Translations under genes and position numbers: made by a program
The notes under the pieces: model-generated
Seen by the model: only the letters and a program-made list of their open reading frames with translations
What the model was told of the DNA's origin: nothing
Database searches by the model: none
From: Hymenobacter montanus
GTDB taxonomy: Bacteria; Bacteroidota; Bacteroidia; Cytophagales; Hymenobacteraceae
Direction: 5' to 3'
Length of the DNA: 52,692 bases
NCBI RefSeq assembly: GCF_014699115.1
Contig: NZ_JACXAD010000032.1
Coordinates: 1-52,692, forward strand
Part shown: piece after piece, positions 26,006 to 35,024 of the stretch
Numbering within the stretch: position 1 is the stretch's first letter
Layout: each line of letters begins with the position of its first letter

Positions 26006-28054
26006 CTACCAGATTACCACCCGGGCCGAGTCGGGCCGGTACAGTTTTTGGCCGGGTTTGATGCCGAAGGCTTCGTAGAAAGCCGGCACGTTGGCCACCG
26101 GACCATTCACGCGGTATTGGGCTGGCGAGTGAACGTCGGTGAGCAGTTGCGTGGCCAGGCGCTCGTTGCGCATGTGCATCTGCCAGCCCAGCGCGTAGCC
26201 CAGGAAGTAGCGCTGCGTAGGCGTCAGGCCGTTGATCTTCTTGCCCTCCTTGTACTGCCGGGTCTTTTTGAACGCATCGAGCCCAATGACGATGCCGCCC
26301 AGGTCGGCGGTGTTTTCGCCGGCAGTAGCCTTGCCGTTGATGTGCAGACTGTCGAGCAGCGTGTAGCCGTTGAACTGCTTCACGATGCCATTCACACGCT
26401 CGTTGAAGCGCCGGCGGTCCTCCTTGCTCCACCACTCGTGCAGGTTGCCATGAGCGTCGTACTGGCTGCCTTCATCGTCGAAGCCGTGGGTGAGCTCGTG
26501 GCCAATGGTGCTGGCGCCGGCGTAGCCGTACACCAGGGCGTCGTCGGCAGCGGCGTCGGCCAGCCCAGGCACGGCGAAGGCCGCGGCGGGCAGCACGATT
26601 TCATTGTTCGCGGAACTGTAGTAGGCGTTGTAGGTCTGCGGCGTCATCTCCCATTCGGTGCGGTCGACGGGCTTGCCGAGCTTATCCAGCTCGTAGCGGT
26701 ACCCCCATTGGTTGGCGCGCATCACGTTTTCAGCTAGAGAGCTGCGGTCGATTTTCAGGGCTGAGTAGTCCTTCCACTTGTTGGGGTAGCCCACTTTAAG
26801 AGTGATTTTGCGGAGCTTATCCAGCGCGGCTACTTTGGTAGGCGCGCTCATCCAATCCACTCGCTGAATGTGCTCGGCAAAGGCCGCTACCACGTTTTTC
26901 ACCAGGGTGTCGTAACGGGCCTTCGTTTCGGGTTTGAAGTACTCTTTCACAAAAAGCTGGCCCAATGCATCCCCCAGCGCATCTTCCTGCTTGGCCAGCA
27001 CCCGCTTCCAGCGGGGCCGCATGGCCGTAGCGCCGTTCAGCACCGTGCCGTAGAAACGAAAGTACTCATCCTGAAACGGCTGGCTGAGGTCTGAGGCAAA
27101 GGCGCGGGCTACCTTCCAGGTGAGATAGGCCTTCCAATCGTCCAGCGGCGTGGTGCGGAGTACTTGGCCGACGGTTTGATAGAATTCCGGCTGGCCCACG
27201 ATGACCGTGTCCGGATGGGTGAACTCCAGCTGGCGCAGCCAGGTATTCCAGTCGACGCCGGGCGTTAGCTTATTGAGCTGCGCGATGGTCATTTTGTGGT
27301 AGTTGGCGTAGGGGTCGCGCAAAGCTTCGAGCTTGCGGGAAGATTTAGCCAGGACCGTTTCCAGGGCCATTACCCGGGCGGCGTTGGTCCGCGCCAGGGT
27401 CGAATCCTGGCCCAGTAGCCGCAGCGTAGTAGCCACGTGCCGGAGGTACTCCCGCCGGATGTTTTTGGTGCGCGAGTCGGCGTTGAAGTAGTAGTCACGG
27501 TCGGGCAGGCCCAGGCCCGCTTGCCACAAATACACCGCCATCTTGTCGCTATTTTTAGCGTCTTGCATCACCGCCAGGCCAAGGAGGGCATCCACGCCCA
27601 GCGGAATTTCGTGGGCGATGACTCCCGGTACCTCAGCCACCGTTTTCATGGCCGCGATGCGAGCCAGCTCCGGCTTGATGGGCGCCGCTCCGAGCTGGTT
27701 GGCCTTCACCGAGTCGATGCCTACGGCCCAGAAATCCCCGATTTTCTGTTGATTGCTGCCGGCCGGGGCGTTGGCCGCCGCGGCCTCCATGCTCGTTTGG
27801 CGCAGGCGGGCGTAAATATCCTTTTGTACCTCGTTGCTAATGCCCCAACTGCTCTCCGAAGCCGGGATGGGGTGGTCCTTGAGCCAGGTACCATTGGCGT
27901 ACTGAAAGAAGTCGTCGCCGGGCGCCACGGTGGTGTCCAGGGCGGCGTGCAGCAAGTCCGGCTGGTTATCCGCGCTGGCCGTTTTCAGGGAGTTCGATGG
28001 ACAGCCGGTGATAAGGACAGTCAGCAGAGGCAACAGAAGCAGGTTTTTTCTCAT
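26006..28054 (-). CDS. M13 family zinc metallopeptidase lipoprotein (PepO/neprilysin type)
   Basis: ATG 28054 starts a lipoprotein signal (MRKNLLLLPLLTVLITGC, Cys18), so the mature 682-aa precursor should be membrane-anchored in the periplasm or on the surface. The catalytic domain is C-terminal: NAYYSSANNEIVLPAA, then HELTH (519-523), which supplies two zinc His and the catalytic Glu, and ENTADLGG with the third ligand E580. The N-terminal helical domain that restricts access to small peptides is present (about 40-400). The C-terminal Trp is retained (VVIW). Function is cleavage of oligopeptides. An in-frame ATG 18 codons upstream would spoil the signal peptide and is not used. Confidence 0.93.
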   Translation of the reverse strand: MRKNLLLLPLLTVLITGCPSNSLKTASADNQPDLLHAALDTTVAPGDDFFQYANGTWLKDHPIPASESSWGISNEVQKDIYARLRQTSMEAAAANAPAGSNQQKIGDFWAVGIDSVKANQLGAAPIKPELARIAAMKTVAEVPGVIAHEIPLGVDALLGLAVMQDAKNSDKMAVYLWQAGLGLPDRDYYFNADSRTKNIRREYLRHVATTLRLLGQDSTLARTNAARVMALETVLAKSSRKLEALRDPYANYHKMTIAQLNKLTPGVDWNTWLRQLEFTHPDTVIVGQPEFYQTVGQVLRTTPLDDWKAYLTWKVARAFASDLSQPFQDEYFRFYGTVLNGATAMRPRWKRVLAKQEDALGDALGQLFVKEYFKPETKARYDTLVKNVVAAFAEHIQRVDWMSAPTKVAALDKLRKITLKVGYPNKWKDYSALKIDRSSLAENVMRANQWGYRYELDKLGKPVDRTEWEMTPQTYNAYYSSANNEIVLPAAAFAVPGLADAAADDALVYGYAGASTIGHELTHGFDDEGSQYDAHGNLHEWWSKEDRRRFNERVNGIVKQFNGYTLLDSLHINGKATAGENTADLGGIVIGLDAFKKTRQYKEGKKINGLTPTQRYFLGYALGWQMHMRNERLATQLLTDVHSPAQYRVNGPVANVPAFYEAFGIKPGQKLYRPDSARVVIW

Positions 28055-28150
28055 GCGGGGAAATTGTTGGATCCCGCTATAGATGTCAAAGTTCTCCCGA
28101 AGTTGCAAATGGGGATTCCCTCGGTGAGTTCCGTGCCAACCCGCTCAACC

Positions 28151-29785
28151 CTATAGGATAAACCGAGTGCTTAAAAAGCTGCTGGCCTGCTCGTTCACGA
28201 TTTCATTCAGGATGCGCTTGTTGGCCTCGGTTTGCTTGGTCGCTACCACCGTGCGGATGCTGAACGAGCGCAGGGCATCGTGTACCGACAGGGTGCCCTC
28301 GGCCGAATCTTTGCGGCCGGTGAAGGGGAAGGTGTCGGGCCCGCGCTGGCACTGGGCATTGATGTTGACGCGGCTCACCTGGTTCACGAGCTGGTCGACC
28401 AAGTGAGCTACTTCGCACGAGTCGCGGCCGAAGATGCTCACCTGCTGGCCGTGGTCAGAATCGATGATATACTGAATAGCTTCGTCGACGTGGGCGAAGG
28501 AAGCGACCGGCACCACCGGGCCAAACTGCTCTTCGCGCCAGAGCTTCATGCCGGCCCGCACGGGGTATACTAAGGCAGGGTAGACCAGCGGGCCGGCGGC
28601 CGTGCCCCCGCCTTCGTTCACGATGCGGGCTCCTTGCGCCTGGGCATCGGCGAGGCACTCGGCCAGGTAGCCGGGCTTTTGAGGCTCGGGCAGCGGGGTG
28701 ATGTTTACTTGCTCATCCCAAGGCATGCCGGGCCGGAGCTGGTTGATTTCCGCGCCGAGCTGCTGTACAAACTCTTCGGCAATGGCCTCGTGCACGAAAA
28801 ACAGCTTGAGGGCGGTGCAGCGCTGGCCGTTGAAGCTCAGGGCCCCCAGCAACGATTCTTTAACTGCCACCTCCAGGTCGGCGTCGGGCAGCACGATGGC
28901 TACGTTCTTGGCATCGAGCCCAAGAATGGCGCGCAGCCGGTTAGACTTGGGGTGCAGCTTCTTGAGCGAGTCGGCCACCCGGCTGCTGCCGATGAGGCCC
29001 AGCACGTTGATCTTACCCGACGCCATGAGGGCCGGCACAATCGTGTTGCCGCGGCCGTACACGGTGTTCACCACGCCCTTGGGAAACGCCTCGGTGAAGG
29101 CTTGCAGCAGCGGGTAGTGCAGCAGGGTACCGTGTTTCGGCGGCTTAAAGAGCACCGCGTTACCCATAATCAAAGCCGGAATGAGCATGCAGAACGTTTC
29201 GTTCAGTGGGTAGTTGAAAGGCCCCATGCAGAGCACTACCCCCAAGGGCGAGCGCCGAATCTGGCCAATGATGCCTTCTTCGATGATGAACCGCGACGAA
29301 TCCCGGTCCATTTCCTTGAGGGCGTCAATCGTGTTGCGGATGTAGTCGATGGTCCGGTCGAACTCTTTCTCCGAATCGGCCGCCGACTTCCCGATTTCCC
29401 AGAGCAGCAGTTGCACGATTTCCTTTTTGCGGGCCACAATGAGCCGGGTAAAGTGCTCTACGGCCGCAATGCGCTCGCCTACGCTTCGGGTGGGCCACTC
29501 GCCGCGGCCGTGGTCGTAGGCGCGGACGGCGGCCTCGAGGGCCCGGAGGCTTTCGGCCTCGTCGAGCAGCGGGTAAGATCCGATGACGATGGGCAGCAGG
29601 CTCCCGTCGGGCTGACGCAACTGAATGGGTGAGAGCACTTCCTGGGTGGGGCCGGCCCACTGGCGCAGCTCGCCATCGAGCAGGTACTCGCGCTGGTGCA
29701 AGGGTTCGGGCCGGCGCCAGGCGGCGGGAATAGCGGCCTCGTCGGGCGGGAACAGTTCGGTGAGGCTGGTGGTAGTGATGGGCAT
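28151..29785 (-). CDS. NADP-dependent glyceraldehyde-3-phosphate dehydrogenase-like aldehyde dehydrogenase
   Basis: The 544-aa protein of the ALDH superfamily resembles non-phosphorylating GAPN, which oxidises glyceraldehyde-3-phosphate to 3-phosphoglycerate with NADP. Visible blocks are MGPFNYPLNETFCMLIPAL, LFKPPKHGTLLHYPL, the catalytic Cys323 in FNGQRCTALK, and EEQFGPVVPVASF. An N-terminal extension of about 60 residues (PLHQREYLLDGEL) is typical of this subgroup. The general base Glu, normally 34 residues before the Cys in an ELGGK block, is absent: the block reads GLDAKN and the position is G289, with D291 two residues on. I am sure of the ALDH fold and fairly sure of the GAPN-like subgroup; the exact substrate is inferred. 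It is transcribed away from the next gene. Confidence 0.8.
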   Translation of the reverse strand: MPITTTSLTELFPPDEAAIPAAWRRPEPLHQREYLLDGELRQWAGPTQEVLSPIQLRQPDGSLLPIVIGSYPLLDEAESLRALEAAVRAYDHGRGEWPTRSVGERIAAVEHFTRLIVARKKEIVQLLLWEIGKSAADSEKEFDRTIDYIRNTIDALKEMDRDSSRFIIEEGIIGQIRRSPLGVVLCMGPFNYPLNETFCMLIPALIMGNAVLFKPPKHGTLLHYPLLQAFTEAFPKGVVNTVYGRGNTIVPALMASGKINVLGLIGSSRVADSLKKLHPKSNRLRAILGLDAKNVAIVLPDADLEVAVKESLLGALSFNGQRCTALKLFFVHEAIAEEFVQQLGAEINQLRPGMPWDEQVNITPLPEPQKPGYLAECLADAQAQGARIVNEGGGTAAGPLVYPALVYPVRAGMKLWREEQFGPVVPVASFAHVDEAIQYIIDSDHGQQVSIFGRDSCEVAHLVDQLVNQVSRVNINAQCQRGPDTFPFTGRKDSAEGTLSVHDALRSFSIRTVVATKQTEANKRILNEIVNEQASSFLSTRFIL

Positions 29786-30029
29786 AGCAGGATTCTGATT
29801 GTGCAGCGCGAACGTACGAACAAGTACCTGGCTACGAAAATGTGCTTACGCCGGCCGCCAGCAGCAGGGTTTGCGGGAGCGTAGGCGAGCGACGCACGCA
29901 GAAGCCGTATGTTAAGGCGATAATTAGAGCGGTTCTCCAGTCAGGGCACCGTTTTACAGGGATTAAAAAAACTGACCAGTAGATTTTTACTTCCTTTCTC
30001 CTATGCGAAAAATGCTCTAGCTTTTCATT

Positions 30030-30461
30030 ATGCCACTCCGCCTGCTGCTCCTGCTCAACTTCGCCACTGCCGCCTACCTCACCGGTCTTATTTGGACGGT
30101 GCAAGTGGTGCATTACCCCGGCTTTGGCCTGGTGCCCAAAGAGGCCTGGGCGGCCTTTCACGCGGCCCACACCCGCCGCATGAGCCAGGTAGTGCTGGTG
30201 CCAATGGTGGTCGAGCTAGGGCTGGCCCTCTGGCTGGCGTGGGCGGGACGAGCCGCTCTGCCCAGCGGAGTCGGCTGGTGGAGCCTGGTACTGGTTTTAC
30301 TGATTTGGGCCGCCACCTTTTTCATCTCCGTACCTTTTCATAACCGCCTGGCTCAAGGATACGACTACATTGCCATCGATGGCCTCGTCCGCACCAACTG
30401 GCTGCGCACCTTAGCCTGGACAGCGCGGCTCGTCCTGCTAGGCTGGATACTGGGGCGCTAG
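30030..30461 (+). CDS. Four-helix membrane protein of unknown function
   Basis: This 143-aa protein has four hydrophobic segments (about 3-27, 50-70, 80-100 and 122-141). Conserved-looking polar residues lie between them: VVHYPGF, FHAAHTRRMS, VPFHNRLA and DGLVRTNWLRT. The His and Arg pattern is that of a small family of conserved bacterial integral membrane proteins with no assigned function. ATG 30030 is preferred; a six-codon-long frame from 30003 is not a gene. It is divergent from the dehydrogenase and ends inside a terminator hairpin that overlaps its own stop codon. Confidence 0.8.
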   Translation: MPLRLLLLLNFATAAYLTGLIWTVQVVHYPGFGLVPKEAWAAFHAAHTRRMSQVVLVPMVVELGLALWLAWAGRAALPSGVGWWSLVLVLLIWAATFFISVPFHNRLAQGYDYIAIDGLVRTNWLRTLAWTARLVLLGWILGR

Positions 30462-30520
30462 CGAAATAATCAAGGCACAGGACCGGGCACTGCTCTGATT
30501 ATTTCGCTAACGCCCCCAGT
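30449..30520. terminator. Long bidirectional hairpin between convergent genes
   Basis: The arm actggggcgctagcgaaata.. (30449-30472) pairs with 30496-30520 over 24-25 nt with one bulge and one mismatch; the loop is 23 nt. It overlaps the TAG (30459-30461) of the upstream gene and lies 105 bp from the stop of the convergent M28 gene. Confidence 0.75.
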
Positions 30521-30624
30521 TCCGGCAACGAAGGGGCACTAGAGGTCCCGCGGCGCTGGCAGCTGCCTTACGGCAAGGGTACCGCTAGCTAAGCTGATTG
30601 GCTCAGCTTCCTCACCCTGCTGGT

Positions 30625-32340
30625 TTACTGCGCGGGCCGGCTTTTCTCACGGACCGCCCGGAACTCCGAGCTTTCTTTCCACTGCGGGAAAGTGGTTTCG
30701 CTGGCTAGGCGCTGGCCCACCCGAAACAATAAGCGGGCGTCCTGCTCGGCCCCACGCAGGTCCCACTGGGGGTCGTACTGGTCGGCGGGCTGGTGGTAAG
30801 CCTTGTCTTCGAAGTCCTTACGTTGTTTCTCCGCGAACTCTTTGCCGTGGAGGCGGCTTTCAAACTGTCCGCTGGCGTACAAGGCCGGAATGCCGACTTT
30901 GGCGAAACTGAAATGGTCGGAGCGGTAGAAGCCACCCGTTTCGGGATGCTGATAGGCGATGACGTAGCGATTTTGTTCCTTGGCGGCAGCGCGGGCGTAG
31001 TCGTCGAGCTCTGACTGGCCGTAGCCGGTGATGGTCACGTCGCGCATGGGGCCAAAGGCTAGCAACTCGTCCATATTAATGTCGGCCACGGTGTTGGGCA
31101 CTGAGAACAGGGGGTGTTCGGCGTAGTACGCGGAGCCTAGCAAGCCCTGCTCTTCGCCGGTTACGGCCAGGAAGACGATGCTGCGAGCGGGCTTCTCTTT
31201 AGCGTGCACGAAGCCATTGGCAATGGCCAGCAGGCCGGCACAGCCGCTGGCGTTGTCGAGCGCGCCGTTATAAATCGAGTCGCCATTGATGGCCGGGCCG
31301 ATGCCGAGGTGGTCCCAGTGCGCCGAGTAGAGGATGTACTCATTGGGCCGGGTGGTGCCGGGCACCACGGCCACCACATTTTTAGAGGTCTTACGCGTGA
31401 TTTTATTGTGCAGCGTAGTGCTGAAGTTCAGGCCCAAGGGGCGGGCGCGAAAGCCCTGCTTGTTGGCGGCGGCGTAAGCCTCCTCGTAGCTTTGGCCGGC
31501 AGCCCCAAACAGCCGCTTGGCGGCGTCAAGGGTCAGCCAGCCTTCCAAGGCGACTTTGCTGGCGCCGTGGTCGGGCGTTTGGGGGTGCAGCTTGGCGCCG
31601 CCGTTGCTGCTTTGCACCACCGTCCAGGGGTAAGAGGCGGGCTTGGTGTCGTGGATGATAAGGATGCCGGTGGCACCATGGCGGGCCGCCTCCTCGTACT
31701 TATAACCCCAGCGGCCATAGTACGTCATGGCCTTGCCTTTGAACATGGTGGTGTCGTTGCCGGCATTGCCGGGGTCGTTTATCAGCACCACCACGGTTTT
31801 GCCCTTGCAGTCGAGTCCGGCGTAATCATCCCACTTATACTCAGGAGCCACCACGCCGTAGCCGGCAAACACCAGGGGCGAATTTCGGATGGCCACCGTG
31901 GGTTTTTCCTGCTCGGTGAGCACCATGTAGTCGGTGCGGTACTTCAAGGTCAGGCTTTGACTCTTGCCGGCAATTGTGGCCGTAGAGTCGGGGGCTCCAG
32001 CTATTTCCACCAGCGGCACCGGCTGAAAATAGGTGCCATTAGGGCCGGGCTTGAGGCCGAGCTTTTTGAATTCCGCGGCCAGGTAGCTGGTGGCTTTTTC
32101 CTCGCCCGCGGTAAACGGCCGCCGGCCCTGAAACTCGTCCGACGCCAGCACCTTGATGTGCTGGCCGATGAGGGCGGCCGTGATGCCATCGGCGGGGGCG
32201 GCCACGCTGGCCGTGTCGGTGGGGGCAGCTTCTGTTTTGTCGTCGGCTGCCGTTGTCGACGACGATTTGCCCTGGCAACCGGCTAGTAGTAGGGCGGCGG
32301 TGACCGGTACCAGCCCGCCACGCAACGTTGATAAGCGCAT
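30625..32340 (-). CDS. M28 family zinc aminopeptidase lipoprotein
   Basis: ATG 32340 opens a lipoprotein signal (MRLSTLRGGLVPVTAALLLAGC); the mature part continues with a Ser/Thr/Asp linker. A PA-like insert (about 180-290, VVVLINDPGN) precedes or interrupts the peptidase domain. Zinc-site motifs are YSAHWDHLG, GALDNASG (bridging Asp), AVTGEEQGLLGS (catalytic Glu and ligand Glu), NMDELL and the final RSDHFSF. The 571-aa protein would trim N-terminal residues from peptides in the periplasm or at the surface, a function complementary to the M13 endopeptidase nearby. A TAACTTTT box at 32347-32354 (minus strand) sits 6 bases upstream of the ATG. Confidence 0.92.
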   Translation of the reverse strand: MRLSTLRGGLVPVTAALLLAGCQGKSSSTTAADDKTEAAPTDTASVAAPADGITAALIGQHIKVLASDEFQGRRPFTAGEEKATSYLAAEFKKLGLKPGPNGTYFQPVPLVEIAGAPDSTATIAGKSQSLTLKYRTDYMVLTEQEKPTVAIRNSPLVFAGYGVVAPEYKWDDYAGLDCKGKTVVVLINDPGNAGNDTTMFKGKAMTYYGRWGYKYEEAARHGATGILIIHDTKPASYPWTVVQSSNGGAKLHPQTPDHGASKVALEGWLTLDAAKRLFGAAGQSYEEAYAAANKQGFRARPLGLNFSTTLHNKITRKTSKNVVAVVPGTTRPNEYILYSAHWDHLGIGPAINGDSIYNGALDNASGCAGLLAIANGFVHAKEKPARSIVFLAVTGEEQGLLGSAYYAEHPLFSVPNTVADINMDELLAFGPMRDVTITGYGQSELDDYARAAAKEQNRYVIAYQHPETGGFYRSDHFSFAKVGIPALYASGQFESRLHGKEFAEKQRKDFEDKAYHQPADQYDPQWDLRGAEQDARLLFRVGQRLASETTFPQWKESSEFRAVREKSRPAQ

Positions 32341-32672
32341 GAAGTAAAAAGTTAGGTTATTCGCTGGCCGCAGCCCCAAGCAACACGCTCAGTGGCAACC
32401 TGCAACCCAGGGTCGGGACAGTTGCCGCGAATGTAAGGCACAAATCTCCGGCTTACCATTCCGCTTTCCGCAACTTTCTGGCCTTCTCCAATTCGCTCGT
32501 CAGCCCAGCCCGGCGGTGCCCTCCAATGGCCCAGCGCAAACCAGTAATTCGGTCTTCACGTAGCAAAATCTCCGTAAAAGCCCGGCTCGCAACCCGTAGT
32601 AACCCGCAAGCAGGGCCGGGCAGCCCTGCCGAAATTTGTATCCTCAGCGTTCAAGGTTCAAGCTACCGCTCT

Positions 32673-33032
32673 ATGCTGGTTGTTCATCACGAAGCTTTAC
32701 CAGAGGGCTACCTGCTCGTTTTAGCCCCCGACCCGGCCAGCCCGTCGGTAGTGGAGCTGGCTCATCACCTGGGCCGAGCCTGTGGGAGTGGCAAACCCGT
32801 AGTTTGGGTTAATTGTCGTTTGCTCGATGCGGTTTCGAGCCTGACGGCCCAGTTATTGCAGGCCTGTCACCACCGCCTACACCAGCAGCGGGGTCAGTTG
32901 GTGCTGTGCCGCGTGTCTGAGCACCTGGCGCAGTCGCTCCGCCAAGCCTTCCACCAAACCCAAACGAATGCTAGCGCGGGCCCGACGTACCCTCTCGACG
33001 GCACTGCCCCGCCAACGGGCCCAGCCGAATAA
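32673..33032 (+). CDS. STAS-like protein
   Basis: Starting at ATG 32673, the 119-aa product has a beta-alpha-beta pattern, GYLLVLAPDPASPSVVELA, then KPVVWVNCRLLDAVSS and later GQLVLCRV, that fits a STAS (anti-sigma antagonist type) fold, although the usual conserved Asp-Ser before the second helix is not exact. The tail after residue 95 is Pro/Thr-rich and disordered. A longer version from ATG 32526 adds 49 basic, low-complexity residues and cannot be excluded. It precedes the VbhA-like gene by 48 bp, so the two may be co-transcribed. STAS assignment is by pattern only. Confidence 0.55.
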   Translation: MLVVHHEALPEGYLLVLAPDPASPSVVELAHHLGRACGSGKPVVWVNCRLLDAVSSLTAQLLQACHHRLHQQRGQLVLCRVSEHLAQSLRQAFHQTQTNASAGPTYPLDGTAPPTGPAE

Positions 33033-33080
33033 GCCAGCTTCTCCCGCTTGCGGTTGTCCAACAATTCTCGCGTATTGATC

Positions 33081-33317
33081 ATGCCTTCTTCCTACTTTAC
33101 GTCCCTACCTCCCGGCCTCAACTCCGAACAATGCTTGCTCTGGGCCCGCCGCGAGCACGTGGCGAATTGCGCCGTTGAGTTTCTAATCACCCACAACCGG
33201 CCACTCGAGGGCCCCATCCTTACCCACTTGCAGCACTACGTCAACGGCGAAATAAGTTTGGGCCAAGCCATTGGCCGTATTGTCGACCACTTGGCCCAGT
33301 CGCCCGGACGGACATAA
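33081..33317 (+). CDS. VbhA-like antitoxin domain protein (solitary)
   Basis: The 78-aa protein from ATG 33081 has a helical core: a first helix WARREHVANCAVEFL, a turn NRPLEG, then LQHYVNGEISLGQAIGRIVD. The YxxGEISxxxAIxxI part is the hallmark I associate with the antitoxin VbhA domain. VbhA blocks Fic AMP-transferases through an (S/T)xxxE(G/N) motif; here the equivalent NRPLEG has Asn in place of Ser/Thr. No Fic gene lies in the window, so this is an orphan. An upstream ATG at 33048 (MRLSNN) is less likely. The strong terminator begins 36 bp after its stop. Confidence 0.55.
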   Translation: MPSSYFTSLPPGLNSEQCLLWARREHVANCAVEFLITHNRPLEGPILTHLQHYVNGEISLGQAIGRIVDHLAQSPGRT

Positions 33318-33352
33318 CTCAATCGTCAGCCCTGCCCGACCGTCCCCGAAAA

Positions 33353-33407
33353 AAAAAGGAGTCCCGACAACCCGCAAGTTCTTTGCCGGTTGCCGGGACT
33401 CCTTTTT
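33353..33407. terminator. Strong bidirectional terminator
   Basis: Arms aaaaaggagtcccgacaacc (33353-33372) and ggttgccgggactccttttt (33388-33407) pair over 20 bp with a single G-U-type mismatch and carry A- and T-tracts on both sides. It sits between the convergent VbhA-like and DUF892 genes. Confidence 0.9.
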
Positions 33408-33419
33408 AGGAGAAGCTAG

Positions 33420-33914
33420 CTACAACGCTTTGGCATTGAGGTAGTTCTTAGCCAGCTCGTTCAGCTTCGTGTCCGTGAGCTGCTCTTCTTCCAGGGTCTT
33501 GCGAAGCAGGTCGGCAGCCTGGTCATGGCCCAGGCGCTCGGCGTAGTGGGCGGCGGTGCCGTAACCCGCAATTTCGTAGTGTTCGATGCGCTGCGAAGCG
33601 GCAATCAAAGCGGCATCCATTACTTCGTCGGTAGCGCGTTCCGACATGGTTTCCTGGCCTTCGGCAACCAGCCCGGCCATGGCTTTGCAGGTATGGCCAT
33701 CAAGGTCGAGGTCCAGCGCCTTGCCGATGCGGGCCAGGCGCTCTATCTGCTGCTCGGTTTCGCGTAAGTGCCGCTCGAAGCCCGCCCGCAGGCGGCCGTC
33801 CTTCGCTTTTTCAGCCATCATGGGCAGGGCTTTAACCAACTGGTTCTCGGCGCTATACAGGTCCTTAAGCTGCATCTCGAACAGGTCGTCGAGGGTTTCT
33901 AGTTTGTCAAACAT
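33420..33914 (-). CDS. DUF892 ferritin-like protein (YciE/YciF family)
   Basis: The 164-aa four-helix protein has the family start ETLDDLFEMQLKDLYSAENQ, then HLRETEQQIERL, QRIEHYEIAGYG and LEEEQLTD. The Glu/His pairs are consistent with a ferritin-like di-metal site. YciE/YciF-type proteins are associated with stress and stationary phase, and often appear with desiccation or UV responses, which would suit a Hymenobacter-like host. ATG 33914; monocistronic, with the bidirectional terminator just beyond its stop. Confidence 0.9.
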   Translation of the reverse strand: MFDKLETLDDLFEMQLKDLYSAENQLVKALPMMAEKAKDGRLRAGFERHLRETEQQIERLARIGKALDLDLDGHTCKAMAGLVAEGQETMSERATDEVMDAALIAASQRIEHYEIAGYGTAAHYAERLGHDQAADLLRKTLEEEQLTDTKLNELAKNYLNAKAL

Positions 33915-34253
33915 AATAAGAAGAGATAAGGTGTGGAGAGAGTGTTTGCACCCGTGGCGGCAGGCCTAAAACACCGCCGCCCGGCTGGGTACTCTACGTC
34001 TTAGCCGCTGCCATGGCGACGAGCACTGGTTCCACCCCCAGACCTTCCCTATCCTTTCACCCTGGTACTTATCTAATTTCTATGCGTTGATAATCAGCAT
34101 ACTGTTGCAAAAATCATTCGGTTATCAGTAATGCAAAGCGAAAAATACGGACTCAAAAAATACGTATTTTTTCGAAATCCTAAGGGTAGCCTCCCCTGGC
34201 AATGGATAACCAAGTGGCTACGACCAGCTCCAAGCCCGAGGCCTGACGACTCT
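33915..34253. other. Intergenic region with A/T palindrome
   Basis: No gene seen. The middle is A/T-rich and contains the perfect palindrome aaaaaatacgtatttttt (34155-34172). A near copy of one half, gcgaaaaatacg, lies at about 34139-34150, and the palindrome's right half ends ttcg, so two stems are possible. It could be a protein-binding site or the end of the carotenoid transcript, which terminates at 34254. Confidence 0.4.
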
Positions 34254-34916
34254 CTATGAAAGGGTGCCCAGCAGGAAGAAAAACAGCAGCTGCGTGAGGT
34301 AGACCAGCGGCACCAACGGGTTGACTCTGGTGAAATGCGCCCGGCTAAACAACATTTGCAGCACGCAGGAAAAGATAAACCAGTCGCGGAAGTTTTGCAG
34401 GGGGATAACGTCGGCGGTCCAGTGCCAGAAGTGGTACTGGCTGGCCACGGGCTCTATGCACAAGTCGAAGCCGACCATCAGCAGGGCCGCCAGGATGGTG
34501 CGGGGCAGTTCGGAGAGGGGCAGGTAGCGGGCCAGATGTCCGCACACATACGTCAGCACCAACCAGTTGAGGCCAATAGCCAGGGGCACGCCGGACACCT
34601 GGTAGCCCAGCGTCTGGCCGTAGGAGTAGTGCCCGAAGAACCGGCCGGTGAGTACCCCAATCACTTCGGCGGCAAAGCCGAGCAAGCTCACCGAGAAGCA
34701 AAACCCCCAGAAGTTAACACCTTGCTCCCGCTCGAAAGCGAACAGCAGCGCGGCCGTGAGCAGCAAGGTAAGCGGCGTGAACCGCAGGTAAAACTCCGGG
34801 TTTTTCGAGAAGGCCAACCCCACAAAGCCCGTGATGTGAAACAGCAGCACGAGGCCCTGGGCTACGCGCAGCCGACGGATTTTCGCGGCCGGGAGCGGCT
34901 CAGTATAGTCAACCAT
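34254..34916 (-). CDS. cruF: Carotenoid biosynthesis protein, CruF-like 1',2'-hydratase
   Basis: The 220-aa integral membrane protein from ATG 34916 has about seven hydrophobic segments and the family's polar blocks: AAEVIGVLTGRFFGHYSYG, GVPLAIGLNWLVL, CIEPVASQYHFWHW and NFRDWF. This is the CruF/DUF422 family, which hydrates the psi end of acyclic or monocyclic carotenoids, a step towards saproxanthin- or flexixanthin-like pigments of Bacteroidota. It lies 108 bp downstream of the desaturase gene on the same strand and probably shares its transcript. A longer start at 35003 adds 29 residues unlike the family. Confidence 0.88.
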   Translation of the reverse strand: MVDYTEPLPAAKIRRLRVAQGLVLLFHITGFVGLAFSKNPEFYLRFTPLTLLLTAALLFAFEREQGVNFWGFCFSVSLLGFAAEVIGVLTGRFFGHYSYGQTLGYQVSGVPLAIGLNWLVLTYVCGHLARYLPLSELPRTILAALLMVGFDLCIEPVASQYHFWHWTADVIPLQNFRDWFIFSCVLQMLFSRAHFTRVNPLVPLVYLTQLLFFFLLGTLS

Positions 34917-35024
34917 ATGGAATAATGTGGGTCGAAGAATGTAGCGTGAGGGGGTGAAACGGAAAAGCAAGTCTTCCCGACGGAAAACGCGGCCTTGCAT
35001 CACTCCTTATCTAGGCAGAGCGGG

